Positions 23,442-33,089 are shown, counted from the first letter of the stretch. The stretch: DNA of 56,883 bases from Paludibacteraceae bacterium (GCA_024401555.1 JAKSKV010000019.1:1-56883); one strand, 5' to 3'. Program-made: numbers and translations. The notes: generated by a model not told the origin, from the letters alone.

Positions 23442-23786
23442 TTACTTTTTCTTAACTTCAAGAATGAGGTGCGGATATTCCAATGATTCCACCAAGACAA
23501 AGGAGTCCTTATAGTAGGAACTGAGCCTTCCAAGAACTGAAGATAGGGAGGATATAGGGAAGCCAAGAAGGGTGTAAGTTGTTTCGGAAACCGAACTCGG
23601 TTCCCGATCCGGATTCTGAGGTTCATAAGGTGTGGTGATGGTTACTTTCCTTACCTTGTAACCCATTATATTGTGCAAGAGCTCTGCCCCCTCATTGTAA
23701 GCATGATAGAACGAGCCTTGCACAAGTAAGTATATCTTATCTTCAGGATGAAGATGCTGCAAACGGATGATTTCCTGTATAGACAT
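23442..23786 (-). CDS. MutS domain-I-like DGR accessory protein
   Basis: 114 residues from ATG complement 23786 (MSIQEIIRLQHLHPED), one base after the previous stop. KIYLLVQGSFYHAYNEGA, then LGFPISSLSSVLGRL, then FVLVES match the layout of the MutS mismatch-recognition domain I (DxFYExF ... GFP ... L ... V). The mismatch-reading Phe-x-Glu is changed to GSFYHAY. MutS-like small proteins are known accessory genes in some DGR cassettes. This one is in the same operon as the reverse transcriptase, so a role in retrohoming is likely. Assignment by pattern only. Confidence 0.65.
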   Translation of the reverse strand: MSIQEIIRLQHLHPEDKIYLLVQGSFYHAYNEGAELLHNIMGYKVRKVTITTPYEPQNPDREPSSVSETTYTLLGFPISSLSSVLGRLSSYYKDSFVLVESLEYPHLILEVKKK

Positions 23787-23787
23787 T

Positions 23788-24399
23788 CTAACCGAATACA
23801 AGTTTCTGAGGATAACCTGCGGTGTAGTCATAAGAGAGTACCGCTTCAATAGTGTCGAGATTAGAAGCCTCGGAGATATGACGTGCCGTGACATTATAGC
23901 AGTCGAGAGCATAAATCTCGAGGGCTGACAACATCTGGATTACGTTATCAACAGGAAGGGTGATGTTAATATCACCAAACCATAGAGTCGTGGTTTCCTG
24001 TCCTGCCGACTTGAGGATTGTGGTACTGTTCATCAGTCCGACGCGTGTTGCCTTATCGAGCCACAAATCCATGCCGTTATATACGAAAGAATTGACGGCA
24101 GGAGAGGAATCGTAGGCTGTGATAACATCTATCAGAGGAGCAACGAGTGCTTCCTGTGGGGATGCGAGTGTGTTTTCCTTTACCACCACAATCTCCTCTT
24201 CCGACAGAAGAATACCGTTTTGAAGGACTACTGACACCACATTAGCGATAGATGGATTCTTGAGGGAGAAAGACAAACACTCCCACTGCTTGTTACCTTC
24301 TGCATCGGGAGCAATTTCACGGATTGAGAAGTTGAAGGTCTTGTAGTCATTAAGACCAGCCTCGCAGATACAAGGCTTTGACAAAGTTATTGATTTCAT
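23788..24399 (-). CDS. DUF4376-like phage protein in the DGR operon
   Basis: 203 residues (MKSITLSKPCICEAGLND). C-terminal segment (about 148-203) with ALEIYALDCYNVTARH and DYTAGYPQKL resembles DUF4376-like ends of phage tail proteins. Its ATG overlaps the stop of the reverse transcriptase (ATGA) and its stop abuts the next gene. Likely tail accessory or assembly protein for the variable tip. Confidence 0.65.
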   Translation of the reverse strand: MKSITLSKPCICEAGLNDYKTFNFSIREIAPDAEGNKQWECLSFSLKNPSIANVVSVVLQNGILLSEEEIVVVKENTLASPQEALVAPLIDVITAYDSSPAVNSFVYNGMDLWLDKATRVGLMNSTTILKSAGQETTTLWFGDINITLPVDNVIQMLSALEIYALDCYNVTARHISEASNLDTIEAVLSYDYTAGYPQKLVFG

Positions 24400-25817
24400 G
24401 CGGATATGTAGTTTTTAGTTATTTTCTTTTTGATGTGAATGCTCTGATAGTGTCCTTTGACATAGAAATACTTCCAGAATGACGGAACAAACATACAGAT
24501 ATACTTTCTTCGTTTACGATACGTGCGATGACGGACACAAAAGCCGAGATAGGAATTAACCACACATTCTATTCTCGTCAGGTCGAATATCGTAACAACA
24601 TCCTTATCTAATATGCGATTGAAGCCTACAATACGTTCCTTGAACCGCGCCAAAGTACGCGAAGACAAGTATGTGCGACCATTCTTGATGAATGCCCCAA
24701 CGTATGAGACTCCATGCGACACGGGCTGACAATATTTCTTATCCTTGTGTACCTTGAGGTGCAATTCCTTTTCGATGTAATCCTCAAGGGTTCTGACCCT
24801 CTGGAGCATTTGCTTCTTGTCGTCACAGATTATGACAAAATCGTCCACGAAACGCACATAATGATAGTTGAGCCCAGAGAACAGTTCCTTTGCTTTCTCG
24901 TCCATCTGTGCCATATAGAAATTCGCAAAGAGCTGCGTGGTGAGATTACCGATTGGAATACCCTTGTCATCATCGGTGCGGAACAAAGATTTTGACGGTT
25001 TCAGATTCCTCCACATATCGGGAGGAGAATTGAGAATGCAATTCTTCTCGGGAGAATGGAATACCACCATCCTTGTGAGCCACAAGAGCAAATCCTTATC
25101 GTGGAAGTCATACTTCGCGTTAATGAATGCTTCAAGTCGCTGCCATAACAGAGGCTTGGGTATTCGCATATAGAACGAATCCATATCACCCTTGTACACC
25201 CATGCCTCCTTGCGATAGTTGCAACTGATCCTTCGCATCGCATTAGCGACCTCACGGATAGAGTATATACTTCCAAAACCCTTACGGCAGTTATGACTGA
25301 CATTCCCGAGTCGGGCATGCTCGAACTCGAACAAAGGATTAAGGCGCATACATATCCAATGGTGAACAATGCGATCACGGAACGATGCCGCAAACACCTC
25401 GCGGTACTTAGGGTATTTCACCATGAAGCACGTTGACACCCCGATGGTATAGGTACGGTCATAAATTTCCTTTGCCAGGACATTTAAATCAACATAGGCT
25501 ATTGACATGTATTCGACGGCTTGCTTTGACGTGCGCTTATGGTGCAGACAATCAAGATAGGCATCAATGACGGAATCTCTCAGATATGGAAAATCTGCAC
25601 ATGCTGCCACTGGGCGCACGGAATTGCTGTTGTACTTGTTGTTGTTGTTGACGTTGCTGCTGTTGAAGTTGACATTCCAAGCATTCAACGCGTTGTTCTC
25701 TGAACTGCTCCAGTGATTCGAAGCTGATTCCTGCGTTTCTGCATCATCGTAGCGAGCGGAAGAATGACTTCTCCCACCTGCAAAACGCCCATATACAAGA
25801 TTCTCACGATGTCTCAT
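24396..25817 (-). CDS. DGR reverse transcriptase, template repeat inside frame
   Basis: Frame of 473 codons. Residues about 78-440 form the reverse transcriptase: KGDMDSFY (about 209-216, first catalytic Asp), GIPIGNLTTQ (286-295, close to the DGR signature IPIGNLTSQ) and YVRFVDDFVII (320-330, FVDD catalytic box). It makes mutagenised cDNA from the template repeat. Residues 31-73 are the translated template repeat itself. There is no ATG between the repeat and the enzyme, so translation starts upstream of the repeat at 25817 or at a GTG within it (VAACADFPYL). Overlaps the next gene by 4 nt. Confidence 0.93.
   Translation of the reverse strand: MRHRENLVYGRFAGGRSHSSARYDDAETQESASNHWSSSENNALNAWNVNFNSSNVNNNNKYNSNSVRPVAACADFPYLRDSVIDAYLDCLHHKRTSKQAVEYMSIAYVDLNVLAKEIYDRTYTIGVSTCFMVKYPKYREVFAASFRDRIVHHWICMRLNPLFEFEHARLGNVSHNCRKGFGSIYSIREVANAMRRISCNYRKEAWVYKGDMDSFYMRIPKPLLWQRLEAFINAKYDFHDKDLLLWLTRMVVFHSPEKNCILNSPPDMWRNLKPSKSLFRTDDDKGIPIGNLTTQLFANFYMAQMDEKAKELFSGLNYHYVRFVDDFVIICDDKKQMLQRVRTLEDYIEKELHLKVHKDKKYCQPVSHGVSYVGAFIKNGRTYLSSRTLARFKERIVGFNRILDKDVVTIFDLTRIECVVNSYLGFCVRHRTYRKRRKYICMFVPSFWKYFYVKGHYQSIHIKKKITKNYISA
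25601..25727 (-). repeat. DGR template repeat (TR)
   Basis: 127 bp matching the VR at 26361-26487. I count 16 differences, all at positions that are A in the TR on the coding strand, the hallmark of adenine mutagenesis. The 3' 21 bases on the coding strand, including GTGCGCCCAGTGGCAGC, are identical (initiation of mutagenic homing). Very rich in AAC/AAT codons. Confidence 0.95.
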
Positions 25818-25845
25818 GTCTCTGTTTTTCTATGTTCGTACAACA

Positions 25846-26274
25846 TTAAGAAACATGACCCGACCGTAATGTAGAATCACGCCAGCCATAAAGTTGCGCC
25901 ACTGTATTGTCACATATCTTCTTGGCTTTGTTATGCACATCTTTTGACATCAATCCTCTGCCATAATACAATCCAAGGTGTGCCTTGAGTGTAAAAGTAC
26001 AGACTACTGCATCGGTAATGTACAAAATGCGTTCTTCTCCCCTATTTTCGTTTGCAAGACCTATCGTCTTCAGCAGAGAGTTAGCTATATCTATGCTGGA
26101 ATCCGTAAAACGTCTTGTATTACGTGGTGTCCTCGCTGCAAGATCAACAACAAATCCAAGCAGCGTCACCCCATTGCGAAAAACGGGTAACTGAGCTATA
26201 GTTCTCGTCTTCTTTTGCTTATTTTCGTCAGACTGTGCCACTTCCTGCGCAGTCAAAACAATGCCATCGGTCAT
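25846..26274 (-). CDS. avd: Avd-like DGR accessory protein
   Basis: 142 residues. Predicted four-helix bundle: LPVFRNGVTLLGFVVDLAAR, then PRNTRRFTDSSIDIANSLL, then ERILYITDAVVCTF, then SKDVHNKAKKICDN. Layout fits Avd, the basic pentameric protein that binds the reverse transcriptase and template RNA. An N-terminal extension of about 28 residues is added. Lies between the target gene and the reverse transcriptase, the classical DGR order. Confidence 0.85.
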   Translation of the reverse strand: MTDGIVLTAQEVAQSDENKQKKTRTIAQLPVFRNGVTLLGFVVDLAARTPRNTRRFTDSSIDIANSLLKTIGLANENRGEERILYITDAVVCTFTLKAHLGLYYGRGLMSKDVHNKAKKICDNTVAQLYGWRDSTLRSGHVS

Positions 26275-26309
26275 GTCAATACCTATGTTTTTTAGTTCTG
26301 TTTATAATG

Positions 26310-26336
26310 GGCGTGCGCCTTGAAATGGCGCACGCC
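26310..26336. promoter_or_regulatory. Hairpin 3' of the DGR variable repeat
   Basis: Perfect 10-bp stem GGCGTGCGCC/GGCGCACGCC with loop TTGAAAT, 24 bp beyond the 3' end of VR. In the Bordetella phage DGR a hairpin just after VR is needed for efficient homing; this is in the equivalent place. It could also act as a transcription attenuator. Confidence 0.7.
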
Positions 26337-26343
26337 GTTAAGG

Positions 26344-29300
26344 TTAAAGGCTAAATATATATGCTGCCACTGGGCGCACGGAACCGCTGTAGCACTTGTA
26401 GCTGTTGTAGACGTTGCTGCTGTTGAAGCCGACACCCCAAGCAAGCAACGCGTTGTACTCTGAACTGCTCCAGTGAGACGAAGCTGACAAATTCGCAAAT
26501 ATTCCCTGATTGCCTCCTGCCTCTGCTATACGTTCGTACATTTTAGCAAAAATAGGATTCCATGCGTCAACCCCCTCAAAGCCCTGCTCCTTGTCATAGT
26601 CGGCATAATCCTTGTTAGGAGTATTGCTATTAGTCGCAGTGTTGGTGGTAGTCATCGGATTGTTACGGCTGATGTTGTAATGGTGGTACAGTCGTATCAA
26701 TTCGCCCGCAGACGGCAGATACCATCTACCTTGCTTTAGCTGTTCGTCAACCTCGCCTCTGTTCACAGTAGGCTGGTAGAGGTGGCAGGCATAGGCGGCT
26801 GGATAAGCAAACTGATAATACTTTGCCTTAGTACCATCACCTGCTTGCTTGTACAGAACATCATACATATAGTCGGCAAGTTCCTGAAGGTTGCGAGGAG
26901 GATCCATAGCTATACCTAACCCACCACCGCCATCTGCTTTTTTAGGTTCATTCACCCATGTCTGGATGATAGTGTCTGCCCATCTTACCAGAGCCTCTGT
27001 ATGCTCACGTCCGTTCCAGTCACCTATGGCAGTATTGACAGCAGCGACACCAGGGGTGTACTGCTTCTTATATCCTCCATACTCAGAATCCTCTCCAGTA
27101 GTCATGAGAGCCTGAATGTAGTCAGCATAAGCATAGTTGGTAGGTAGTCCGTGACCCGTAAACTGAGTGATGTCAGCAACATCAAACATACTTGTGTAGC
27201 TCTTGCCAGTGCGCTCGTTAATGAGATCAAGCACCTCCTGCATTTCTGCCGCAGTAAATCCGTTTGCACCGCCAGTGGTATCATTATACAATCCCCATGA
27301 CATTGATGTGGTTACAGGGGTGGCAGTATCGCTCATCTGACGCATGTACTCCTTAGACACGATAAGGAGCTTCATGAATTTAGCCTTCGGGTCGATGACA
27401 TAATCATTGTTCACCTTCTCATATTTCAGAACAGGGTTGTTTCGTGTCACCTCGTCAGGATTGAACTCGTACCAAAGGCGTGCAAATACGATACCTGCAA
27501 GATCCTTCGTGTTGTCGTAAATATCATCGAAAGTTCCGTCCATATAGCAGAAGTCACCGAGACGTGGAATACGACGATAGAAACCGATAACACGGTCAAC
27601 AGACACCGAAGAACCATTTATGAGAGTCAGATTAGCACTCACCACATAGTTTACATACTGGTCTGAGAAAGATGTAATGTGAACTACACCGCTCTCTGCG
27701 TTGATAGTAGCATGTGGGTTGGAAGACAGAGCCCAGTCGATAGCAAGGCGGTTGCCTATGATACGAACATCATTAGCATTAATATTGAGAGGCTGAACAT
27801 ACAAGCCACGATAGTAATAGTTGCCAGCAGTTCCATCACATATCTCTTCGTGGATATACTTGTCACCATAGATACCAATATCGCTCACAGACACCCTACG
27901 GTAGCGAAGATACAGGTCATTCTCAGGGCTGTCAATATCACCGAACTTCTCTGCCAGCTTACGTTTATCGTCAAAACCGTAAGTACCAGATGCTGATGCG
28001 GAATTGATTTCACCCGTGAATCTACCGTTGTTATCAACGAACCACATCACCATACCAGGCGCAGGAAGGTTGACACCACCATTACCCCAGTTGACACCAA
28101 GGAACTGAACATTGCGCAAACCAGTAGGCTTGGCGTTGTAGATGCTCTGCGCGAAGACAAGGGAATCAAGTTTATCATTACCAGAACCCACATACACATC
28201 CTGAAGGTAGGCATATCCCTCAAGTGTAAGGGCTGAAAGATTAGGTACACCTGCAATACGCACACCGCTCATCTTCTCTCCAAAGCGTATCTCCTCAAGA
28301 GTCTGTGTCTCTGGAATATCACACGTATTGATTGAAGTCTTGCGAAGGTCGATGCTCTTCAGTCGCGTGAGTGCCGACATATTGAGGTGAGAGCCTACGT
28401 CAGCACAATTAATCTGTATGCTCTCAACAAGTTTTGCGGTAATGTCAATAGCAGCTGGACGGAACTCGCCTTTACCACTCAGAGGAACAGCTTCAATCTT
28501 AGTAAGACGCTTGCCACCAATTCTGAGGGTTTGTGTTGGATCTACTACGACTTCACCTAAGTTGCCTATTTCTCTGTAATAATCCAAACCGAAGAGTGAA
28601 ATGGTTGTATCACTCCTACAATCATCACTTATAAGAATCTCATAACTGTCACGAGGAGATAATCTTACATGTGGATTGATGAGCGTTTCACCAAATGCTC
28701 CAACAGGATAGAGATACTGATGCGGTTTTACTGTAAATGCAATACGCGCTCCAGTACCATCACGTTTAGACCAACCTCTGAAACCGAAAGAACCTTCCTT
28801 ACCATCCTTGGAGAATATGCCAGAAGCAGAATACGACATAAAATACGCCAATCTCCTATCCATATACTGCAACTCACTTTCAAGCTGAGAACCAAGTTGC
28901 TGAGTTATAGGGTTTACAGTATCAATAGATATGATATTCTCATTCACCTGAATCTGACGTTTCTCATATCTGACACGTGCCTGTTCAATATACGCAATAC
29001 AAGGGATAGAACGCTGAATGCCGAAGAAATACTTCTCCATGAATCCATTTATAGAACCACTCAGATATGCCATCTTTGTAAAGATTGCATTCATCATTTC
29101 CTGCTTCTCACTCTCGTAGGCGCGGTCGAATGTATTAAAGAACATATTATGAGTGCCAGAATAGCATTCTGTTCCTTCATCATCAATATGATACACTCTG
29201 TCAACATAGTAAGGCTTTGTCTGCCAACCTACATTATTCGTCTTAAAGATTGTATCAAGGTCATCCGCGTGAAAGTTGATGATATGCTTAACAGGGTCAA

Positions 29301-32300
29301 CGACGTAGTATGTATTCTTGGCGCAGTTGTCAGAGCCAGCAAGAAGATTCTCCACAAAGCAGGAATGGAACAACTTGGAACGCACATTGTAGTAATTCTT
29401 TCCACTTGCCTTGAAGCGTGTGATGATACTCTTTATCAAGGACTCATTGGTAGCTGCATAGTCAGCAGAGAACTCGACTGATGGATTCTCATCAAAGATA
29501 TTACGGCTTTCCTTATTGATACCTGCACGTACCCAAGCACGATCTACGGGCGACCAAGAGAACAAATCACCAATCTCAGCAATATCATCAGGTGAGGTAA
29601 TCCAGTACTGGGAGTGAATATCTGCTGAGTCTGCCGCATTGATAAGCGAAGTAGCAGTACCACCATTGTTAGTCCAAGGCAGAAGGTCTGTACAATGGAG
29701 ATAGCCAAAGTTGATGAAGTTCTTCATCACATCGACTGCGATACCAGTAGGAATGTCTTTGTCGTTTGCATCCTTGATGGTAGCACCTGCATCAAAATCA
29801 ATGTTTCCCTTGCCATTATACTCAAAGTATTCCTCGGCAGGATTGTAAGTAACCTCATCAGTCCAAGGTCTCTCAAAGTTAGTAACAGGCTGGTCGTTGT
29901 CAGAACCCTCAAACATAGCGAAGTCAGGATATACTTCATCATCATATCCCCATGTCTTCTTATCCATCTTACCAGAACCAAAAGTCATGATGCCTTCAAA
30001 ACGTGGAGTTAAAGATTCTGGTTCCTGAACAAAGAAAAAGAACATATCTTCCTTACACGTACAACGAGTCTTGGAATCCTCTGCCATGATGGTGTCAAGG
30101 CTGTTATAGTCAGTCATGATTGCACGATAGAGGTCATTGTAAGCGTTTGTTGCTCCCATCTTATGACTCTGCATAGATGAAGCATAATTTATCTTACCGA
30201 CGAGCTTGTTGGACTTGGCATCCTTTGTGTTGAGATAGTAATAAGCACCTTTATATTTGCCGTTGCCATCTATCCAGCCATCAATGACTTCTTCTCCATC
30301 GACGATAATCTTACCCGTTGCTTTCTTTGCATCGTACTGTTGGTTCCAGTCGCAATAGTGCTTGGCTGTAGAACCCTGCCCCTTCACAGGGAGGGATGCA
30401 GTGTCGTGACAAATATCACCAGATGTGTCAGGGTCATATCGACCATTCACGAAATGGTCGATATGCAGCCAGCAGGTTGTTGAGTCTGGGTGCTGAATGC
30501 TTGTAGGTACTCCGTGATGAACGATACACGAATATTTCTCACGTGCAAGTTCGTAGGAGATAGTACCATCAGCACCTATGATGTCGTTGGCATCAGCAAA
30601 GGTAAGTTTCTGTGCGCTTGTAGGAAGTGAGGACTTGTAGTTTTGCATGACATTCTGCGAAGACAGAGCCTTGCGGTACACCTTGATGGAGTAGATGTCA
30701 ATATCAGCACCAGACTGTCCTATCTCAATAGAGTAAGGGTCACGTCCCCACTCATTCTGCTTGAGAGCAAACATAAACTCACGATAAGGATTAGCATTGA
30801 CAAACACGCGGACAAGAGGAACGGTATTACGGCTATCAGGGTCTGCGTATATGGCAGAGCATATATTAATGGCTATATGTGTGCGCACATCCTCACGGAA
30901 ACCGAAGTTCTGCTCACCCTCGGTAGTCTTTGATGATGTCATTACCAGGCCCTCAATAGGATAGATTCGTGCTCCTGTGAACTTTCCGCTTGCAAGGACG
31001 AAATTAGCTATATCAATGATAGGGTCAGTCTCGTTCGTGACATTTGAGATCTTAACGTCAAGCTCGATAGTGACATTAGCGGCATAGTTGGTCTGAAACT
31101 CGGCGAATGGATCATAGTCGATATGCACGTGCTGTCCTGCGAGAACGCGAAGCACTCGTCTGCCATCAGCAGCCTGAATCCATCCGTCGTTATTATCGAA
31201 TGAAAATCCCTCGAATGTTGCACCGACAGGATTATTCTTCTTTGCCGCATTAAGTATCTGGGCAGGGTTTGCTTCACCATTGTTACGGTTGGAAGGGTTG
31301 ATGTAGAGGTCAGCACCGCTTACTGGAGAGAAATCGTAATTATTGTCAACAGTGATGATGATAGAGTCTGTTCCGTTGAGCATATTGAATCCATCGGCAT
31401 CCTTGGCACGGAAATACGCATAGCTTGACACACCGAGACTTGCGCCCTCAATCTCAATAGTGCCAGGCACAGAGTACTTAGTTCCGTTCTTCGCCATGCT
31501 CTCAGTATTCATATACGACTGCTCCTGATTATAGTCGGTTATCAGGAACGACACCTTTGTGCCTTCCTCTGGATTAAGAGGATTATAGACGGCAAACTGA
31601 AAGAGCGGATCTTCCTGCACATAGTTGTTCACCTCAGTGTTCAACTGCTGAAGCATAAGGTAGGCATTGCGGGAAGAAGGGTCTGCCACAACCATGACCT
31701 GATTACGCACATGGTCACTTGAATAAGTGTTATCATCACTGGTACAAGTCACCCACGCCTCGATGGTATGCACACCATGACTCATAATCTTAACAGGATC
31801 AGTCGGAGAATCATTAGGATTACTGCGAGGTCGCCAAGGAGTTGTACGAGGGTAGGTATTCGTGCCTATCACCTCTTCAAAATCACGATATTGCTTGCCA
31901 TCATTGGAATAGATACGGAGGTGCATAGTCTTATATACGTCCGTACCGCCTATCGCATAAGCGACTGGGATTCCGTCGTCAAGGTCTGTAATGGCGCGTT
32001 CCCAAGCAAAAACAGGGGTAACGCCAAGAGTAGCCTTGACTACACTCTGGAATATCAAACGACCTACCGCGCCAGTCGTCTCATCCTTGGCGACAATACG
32101 AATCTGAGAGCTTCCATCAGGGATAACATCAGTAATGTCAATCTCCTCAAAGGCAGTAGATGTCATAGGCATTGATGGGAGCGGCAATGTCAGGATTGTG
32201 GTGTAGTTACCGTTGGCAAAACGCTGCACCTCAACCTCCATGATAGAACCCGTGTCTGCACCGCCCTCAGTACTGACGATACGCACATGAAGGGCTACCT

Positions 32301-32592
32301 TACCTCCAGTTTCCACATAGGACGTGGTACTCTCAAGTGCAACGATGCTGACACTTGCTTCTTCACTTGGCAGTACTATAGTTCCGTCCTCTGGAACGTA
32401 TGTCTGGGAACCACGGACAATCTTCTTGACTGCCTTTACAGACTCGTTCTGCAATTCAAGGATAGGTTTTACTATCTTTTCGACAAACTCACTCGCAGGG
32501 AGCGTCTCTTCCTGCGGAATACCGTTTTCCTCAACATAGGTCTGTTGTTCTACGTTGTCGGTTTTGTTTAGTAGGTCTTTAATATCAATCAT
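26344..32592 (-). CDS. Giant tail protein, DGR target with C-type-lectin-like end
   Basis: 2082 residues, probably the receptor-binding tail or baseplate protein. The N-terminal 450 residues look like Ig/FN3-type beta modules. Residues about 455-660 resemble a LamG/concanavalin-like domain (GWIQAADGRRVLRVLAG, then NVTIELDVKI, then IDIYSIKVYRKALS). The middle is large and unassigned. The C-terminal 150 residues look like a DUF1566/Lcl or formylglycine-enzyme-like C-type lectin fold: RWYLPSAGELIRLYHHYN, then SHWSSSEYNALLAWGVGF, then VRPVAA. The last 45 residues are the variable repeat. Adenine-targeted changes in 11 codons would alter the receptor-contact surface. Confidence 0.9.
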   Translation of the reverse strand: MIDIKDLLNKTDNVEQQTYVEENGIPQEETLPASEFVEKIVKPILELQNESVKAVKKIVRGSQTYVPEDGTIVLPSEEASVSIVALESTTSYVETGGKVALHVRIVSTEGGADTGSIMEVEVQRFANGNYTTILTLPLPSMPMTSTAFEEIDITDVIPDGSSQIRIVAKDETTGAVGRLIFQSVVKATLGVTPVFAWERAITDLDDGIPVAYAIGGTDVYKTMHLRIYSNDGKQYRDFEEVIGTNTYPRTTPWRPRSNPNDSPTDPVKIMSHGVHTIEAWVTCTSDDNTYSSDHVRNQVMVVADPSSRNAYLMLQQLNTEVNNYVQEDPLFQFAVYNPLNPEEGTKVSFLITDYNQEQSYMNTESMAKNGTKYSVPGTIEIEGASLGVSSYAYFRAKDADGFNMLNGTDSIIITVDNNYDFSPVSGADLYINPSNRNNGEANPAQILNAAKKNNPVGATFEGFSFDNNDGWIQAADGRRVLRVLAGQHVHIDYDPFAEFQTNYAANVTIELDVKISNVTNETDPIIDIANFVLASGKFTGARIYPIEGLVMTSSKTTEGEQNFGFREDVRTHIAINICSAIYADPDSRNTVPLVRVFVNANPYREFMFALKQNEWGRDPYSIEIGQSGADIDIYSIKVYRKALSSQNVMQNYKSSLPTSAQKLTFADANDIIGADGTISYELAREKYSCIVHHGVPTSIQHPDSTTCWLHIDHFVNGRYDPDTSGDICHDTASLPVKGQGSTAKHYCDWNQQYDAKKATGKIIVDGEEVIDGWIDGNGKYKGAYYYLNTKDAKSNKLVGKINYASSMQSHKMGATNAYNDLYRAIMTDYNSLDTIMAEDSKTRCTCKEDMFFFFVQEPESLTPRFEGIMTFGSGKMDKKTWGYDDEVYPDFAMFEGSDNDQPVTNFERPWTDEVTYNPAEEYFEYNGKGNIDFDAGATIKDANDKDIPTGIAVDVMKNFINFGYLHCTDLLPWTNNGGTATSLINAADSADIHSQYWITSPDDIAEIGDLFSWSPVDRAWVRAGINKESRNIFDENPSVEFSADYAATNESLIKSIITRFKASGKNYYNVRSKLFHSCFVENLLAGSDNCAKNTYYVVDPVKHIINFHADDLDTIFKTNNVGWQTKPYYVDRVYHIDDEGTECYSGTHNMFFNTFDRAYESEKQEMMNAIFTKMAYLSGSINGFMEKYFFGIQRSIPCIAYIEQARVRYEKRQIQVNENIISIDTVNPITQQLGSQLESELQYMDRRLAYFMSYSASGIFSKDGKEGSFGFRGWSKRDGTGARIAFTVKPHQYLYPVGAFGETLINPHVRLSPRDSYEILISDDCRSDTTISLFGLDYYREIGNLGEVVVDPTQTLRIGGKRLTKIEAVPLSGKGEFRPAAIDITAKLVESIQINCADVGSHLNMSALTRLKSIDLRKTSINTCDIPETQTLEEIRFGEKMSGVRIAGVPNLSALTLEGYAYLQDVYVGSGNDKLDSLVFAQSIYNAKPTGLRNVQFLGVNWGNGGVNLPAPGMVMWFVDNNGRFTGEINSASASGTYGFDDKRKLAEKFGDIDSPENDLYLRYRRVSVSDIGIYGDKYIHEEICDGTAGNYYYRGLYVQPLNINANDVRIIGNRLAIDWALSSNPHATINAESGVVHITSFSDQYVNYVVSANLTLINGSSVSVDRVIGFYRRIPRLGDFCYMDGTFDDIYDNTKDLAGIVFARLWYEFNPDEVTRNNPVLKYEKVNNDYVIDPKAKFMKLLIVSKEYMRQMSDTATPVTTSMSWGLYNDTTGGANGFTAAEMQEVLDLINERTGKSYTSMFDVADITQFTGHGLPTNYAYADYIQALMTTGEDSEYGGYKKQYTPGVAAVNTAIGDWNGREHTEALVRWADTIIQTWVNEPKKADGGGGLGIAMDPPRNLQELADYMYDVLYKQAGDGTKAKYYQFAYPAAYACHLYQPTVNRGEVDEQLKQGRWYLPSAGELIRLYHHYNISRNNPMTTTNTATNSNTPNKDYADYDKEQGFEGVDAWNPIFAKMYERIAEAGGNQGIFANLSASSHWSSSEYNALLAWGVGFNSSNVYNSYKCYSGSVRPVAAYIFSL
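26361..26487 (-). repeat. DGR variable repeat (VR)
   Basis: Ends 17 bases before the stop of the tail gene. Compared with TR, 11 amino acids differ (Asn to Ser, Tyr, Leu or Gly, and one Tyr to Cys), all through adenine positions. Non-adenine positions are unchanged across the 127 bp. Confidence 0.95.
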
Positions 32593-32628
32593 TGCGATAT
32601 ACTATTAATTTTCGATAATTCGAGATTA

Positions 32629-32665
32629 AGAGGCTTTGGGCTGATGCCCAAAGGACGGGGGCTAT
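32629..32665 (+). repeat. Hairpin module 13
   Basis: CTTTGGGCTGATGCCCAAAG followed by GACGGGGGC; a long-armed type-1 module. Confidence 0.75.
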
Positions 32666-33060
32666 GGGAATATAATCGGGAACACAAGAGGGAACACGCC
32701 GCCTACAGTCTGCTTTTCTCCAGTTTCAGCTTTGCGCATAATAAGAGTATTGCCAAGATAAAGACGATACAAGGTATCATTCTTGTACACAGAATAGAAG
32801 CAGTTCTTCAGTTCACCTTTCTTTCGCATATCAAGATATTCAGCAAGGGTGTATCTGTTCAATACGGACAAACCGAACAACTGTAGAATGTTAGTAGTGT
32901 TGTTGCTGATTTGGGTTGTATTGTCATTGAGCTGTTTCTTTTCTGCCGAAGACATACCAGATGGTCTTGCAGCAAGTTCGTTTACTGCTTTGTTAGTCTT
33001 ATTCCACATCGACGCAAAGATCTTCTCTGCATCGGTATAGTCGGTTTTCAGAGGTTCCAT
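32662..33060 (-). CDS. Hypothetical tail-associated protein with coiled coil
   Basis: 132 residues from ATG complement 33060 (MEPLKTDYTDAEKIFASM), 22 nt after the -7 element. Central coiled coil (SSAEKKQLNDNTTQISNN), then GLSVLNRYTLAEYLDMRKK. Small protein upstream of the giant tail gene; may be a tail-fibre chaperone or connector. Function unknown. Confidence 0.7.
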   Translation of the reverse strand: MEPLKTDYTDAEKIFASMWNKTNKAVNELAARPSGMSSAEKKQLNDNTTQISNNTTNILQLFGLSVLNRYTLAEYLDMRKKGELKNCFYSVYKNDTLYRLYLGNTLIMRKAETGEKQTVGGVFPLVFPIIFP

Positions 33061-33081
33061 ATTCTTATTCTTTATTTTTGA

Positions 33082-33089
33082 CAAAGATA
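33082..33089 (-). promoter_or_regulatory. Promoter -7 element for tail/DGR operon
   Basis: TATCTTTG directly downstream (minus direction) of terminator 33093-33128. Starts the unit 33060 to 23199. Confidence 0.6.

Noticed and set aside
28669-29481. 270-codon open frame on the plus strand
   Set aside because: Lies entirely inside the 2082-residue tail gene on the other strand, has no leader or promoter, and its sequence is low in recognisable structure; a shadow frame.
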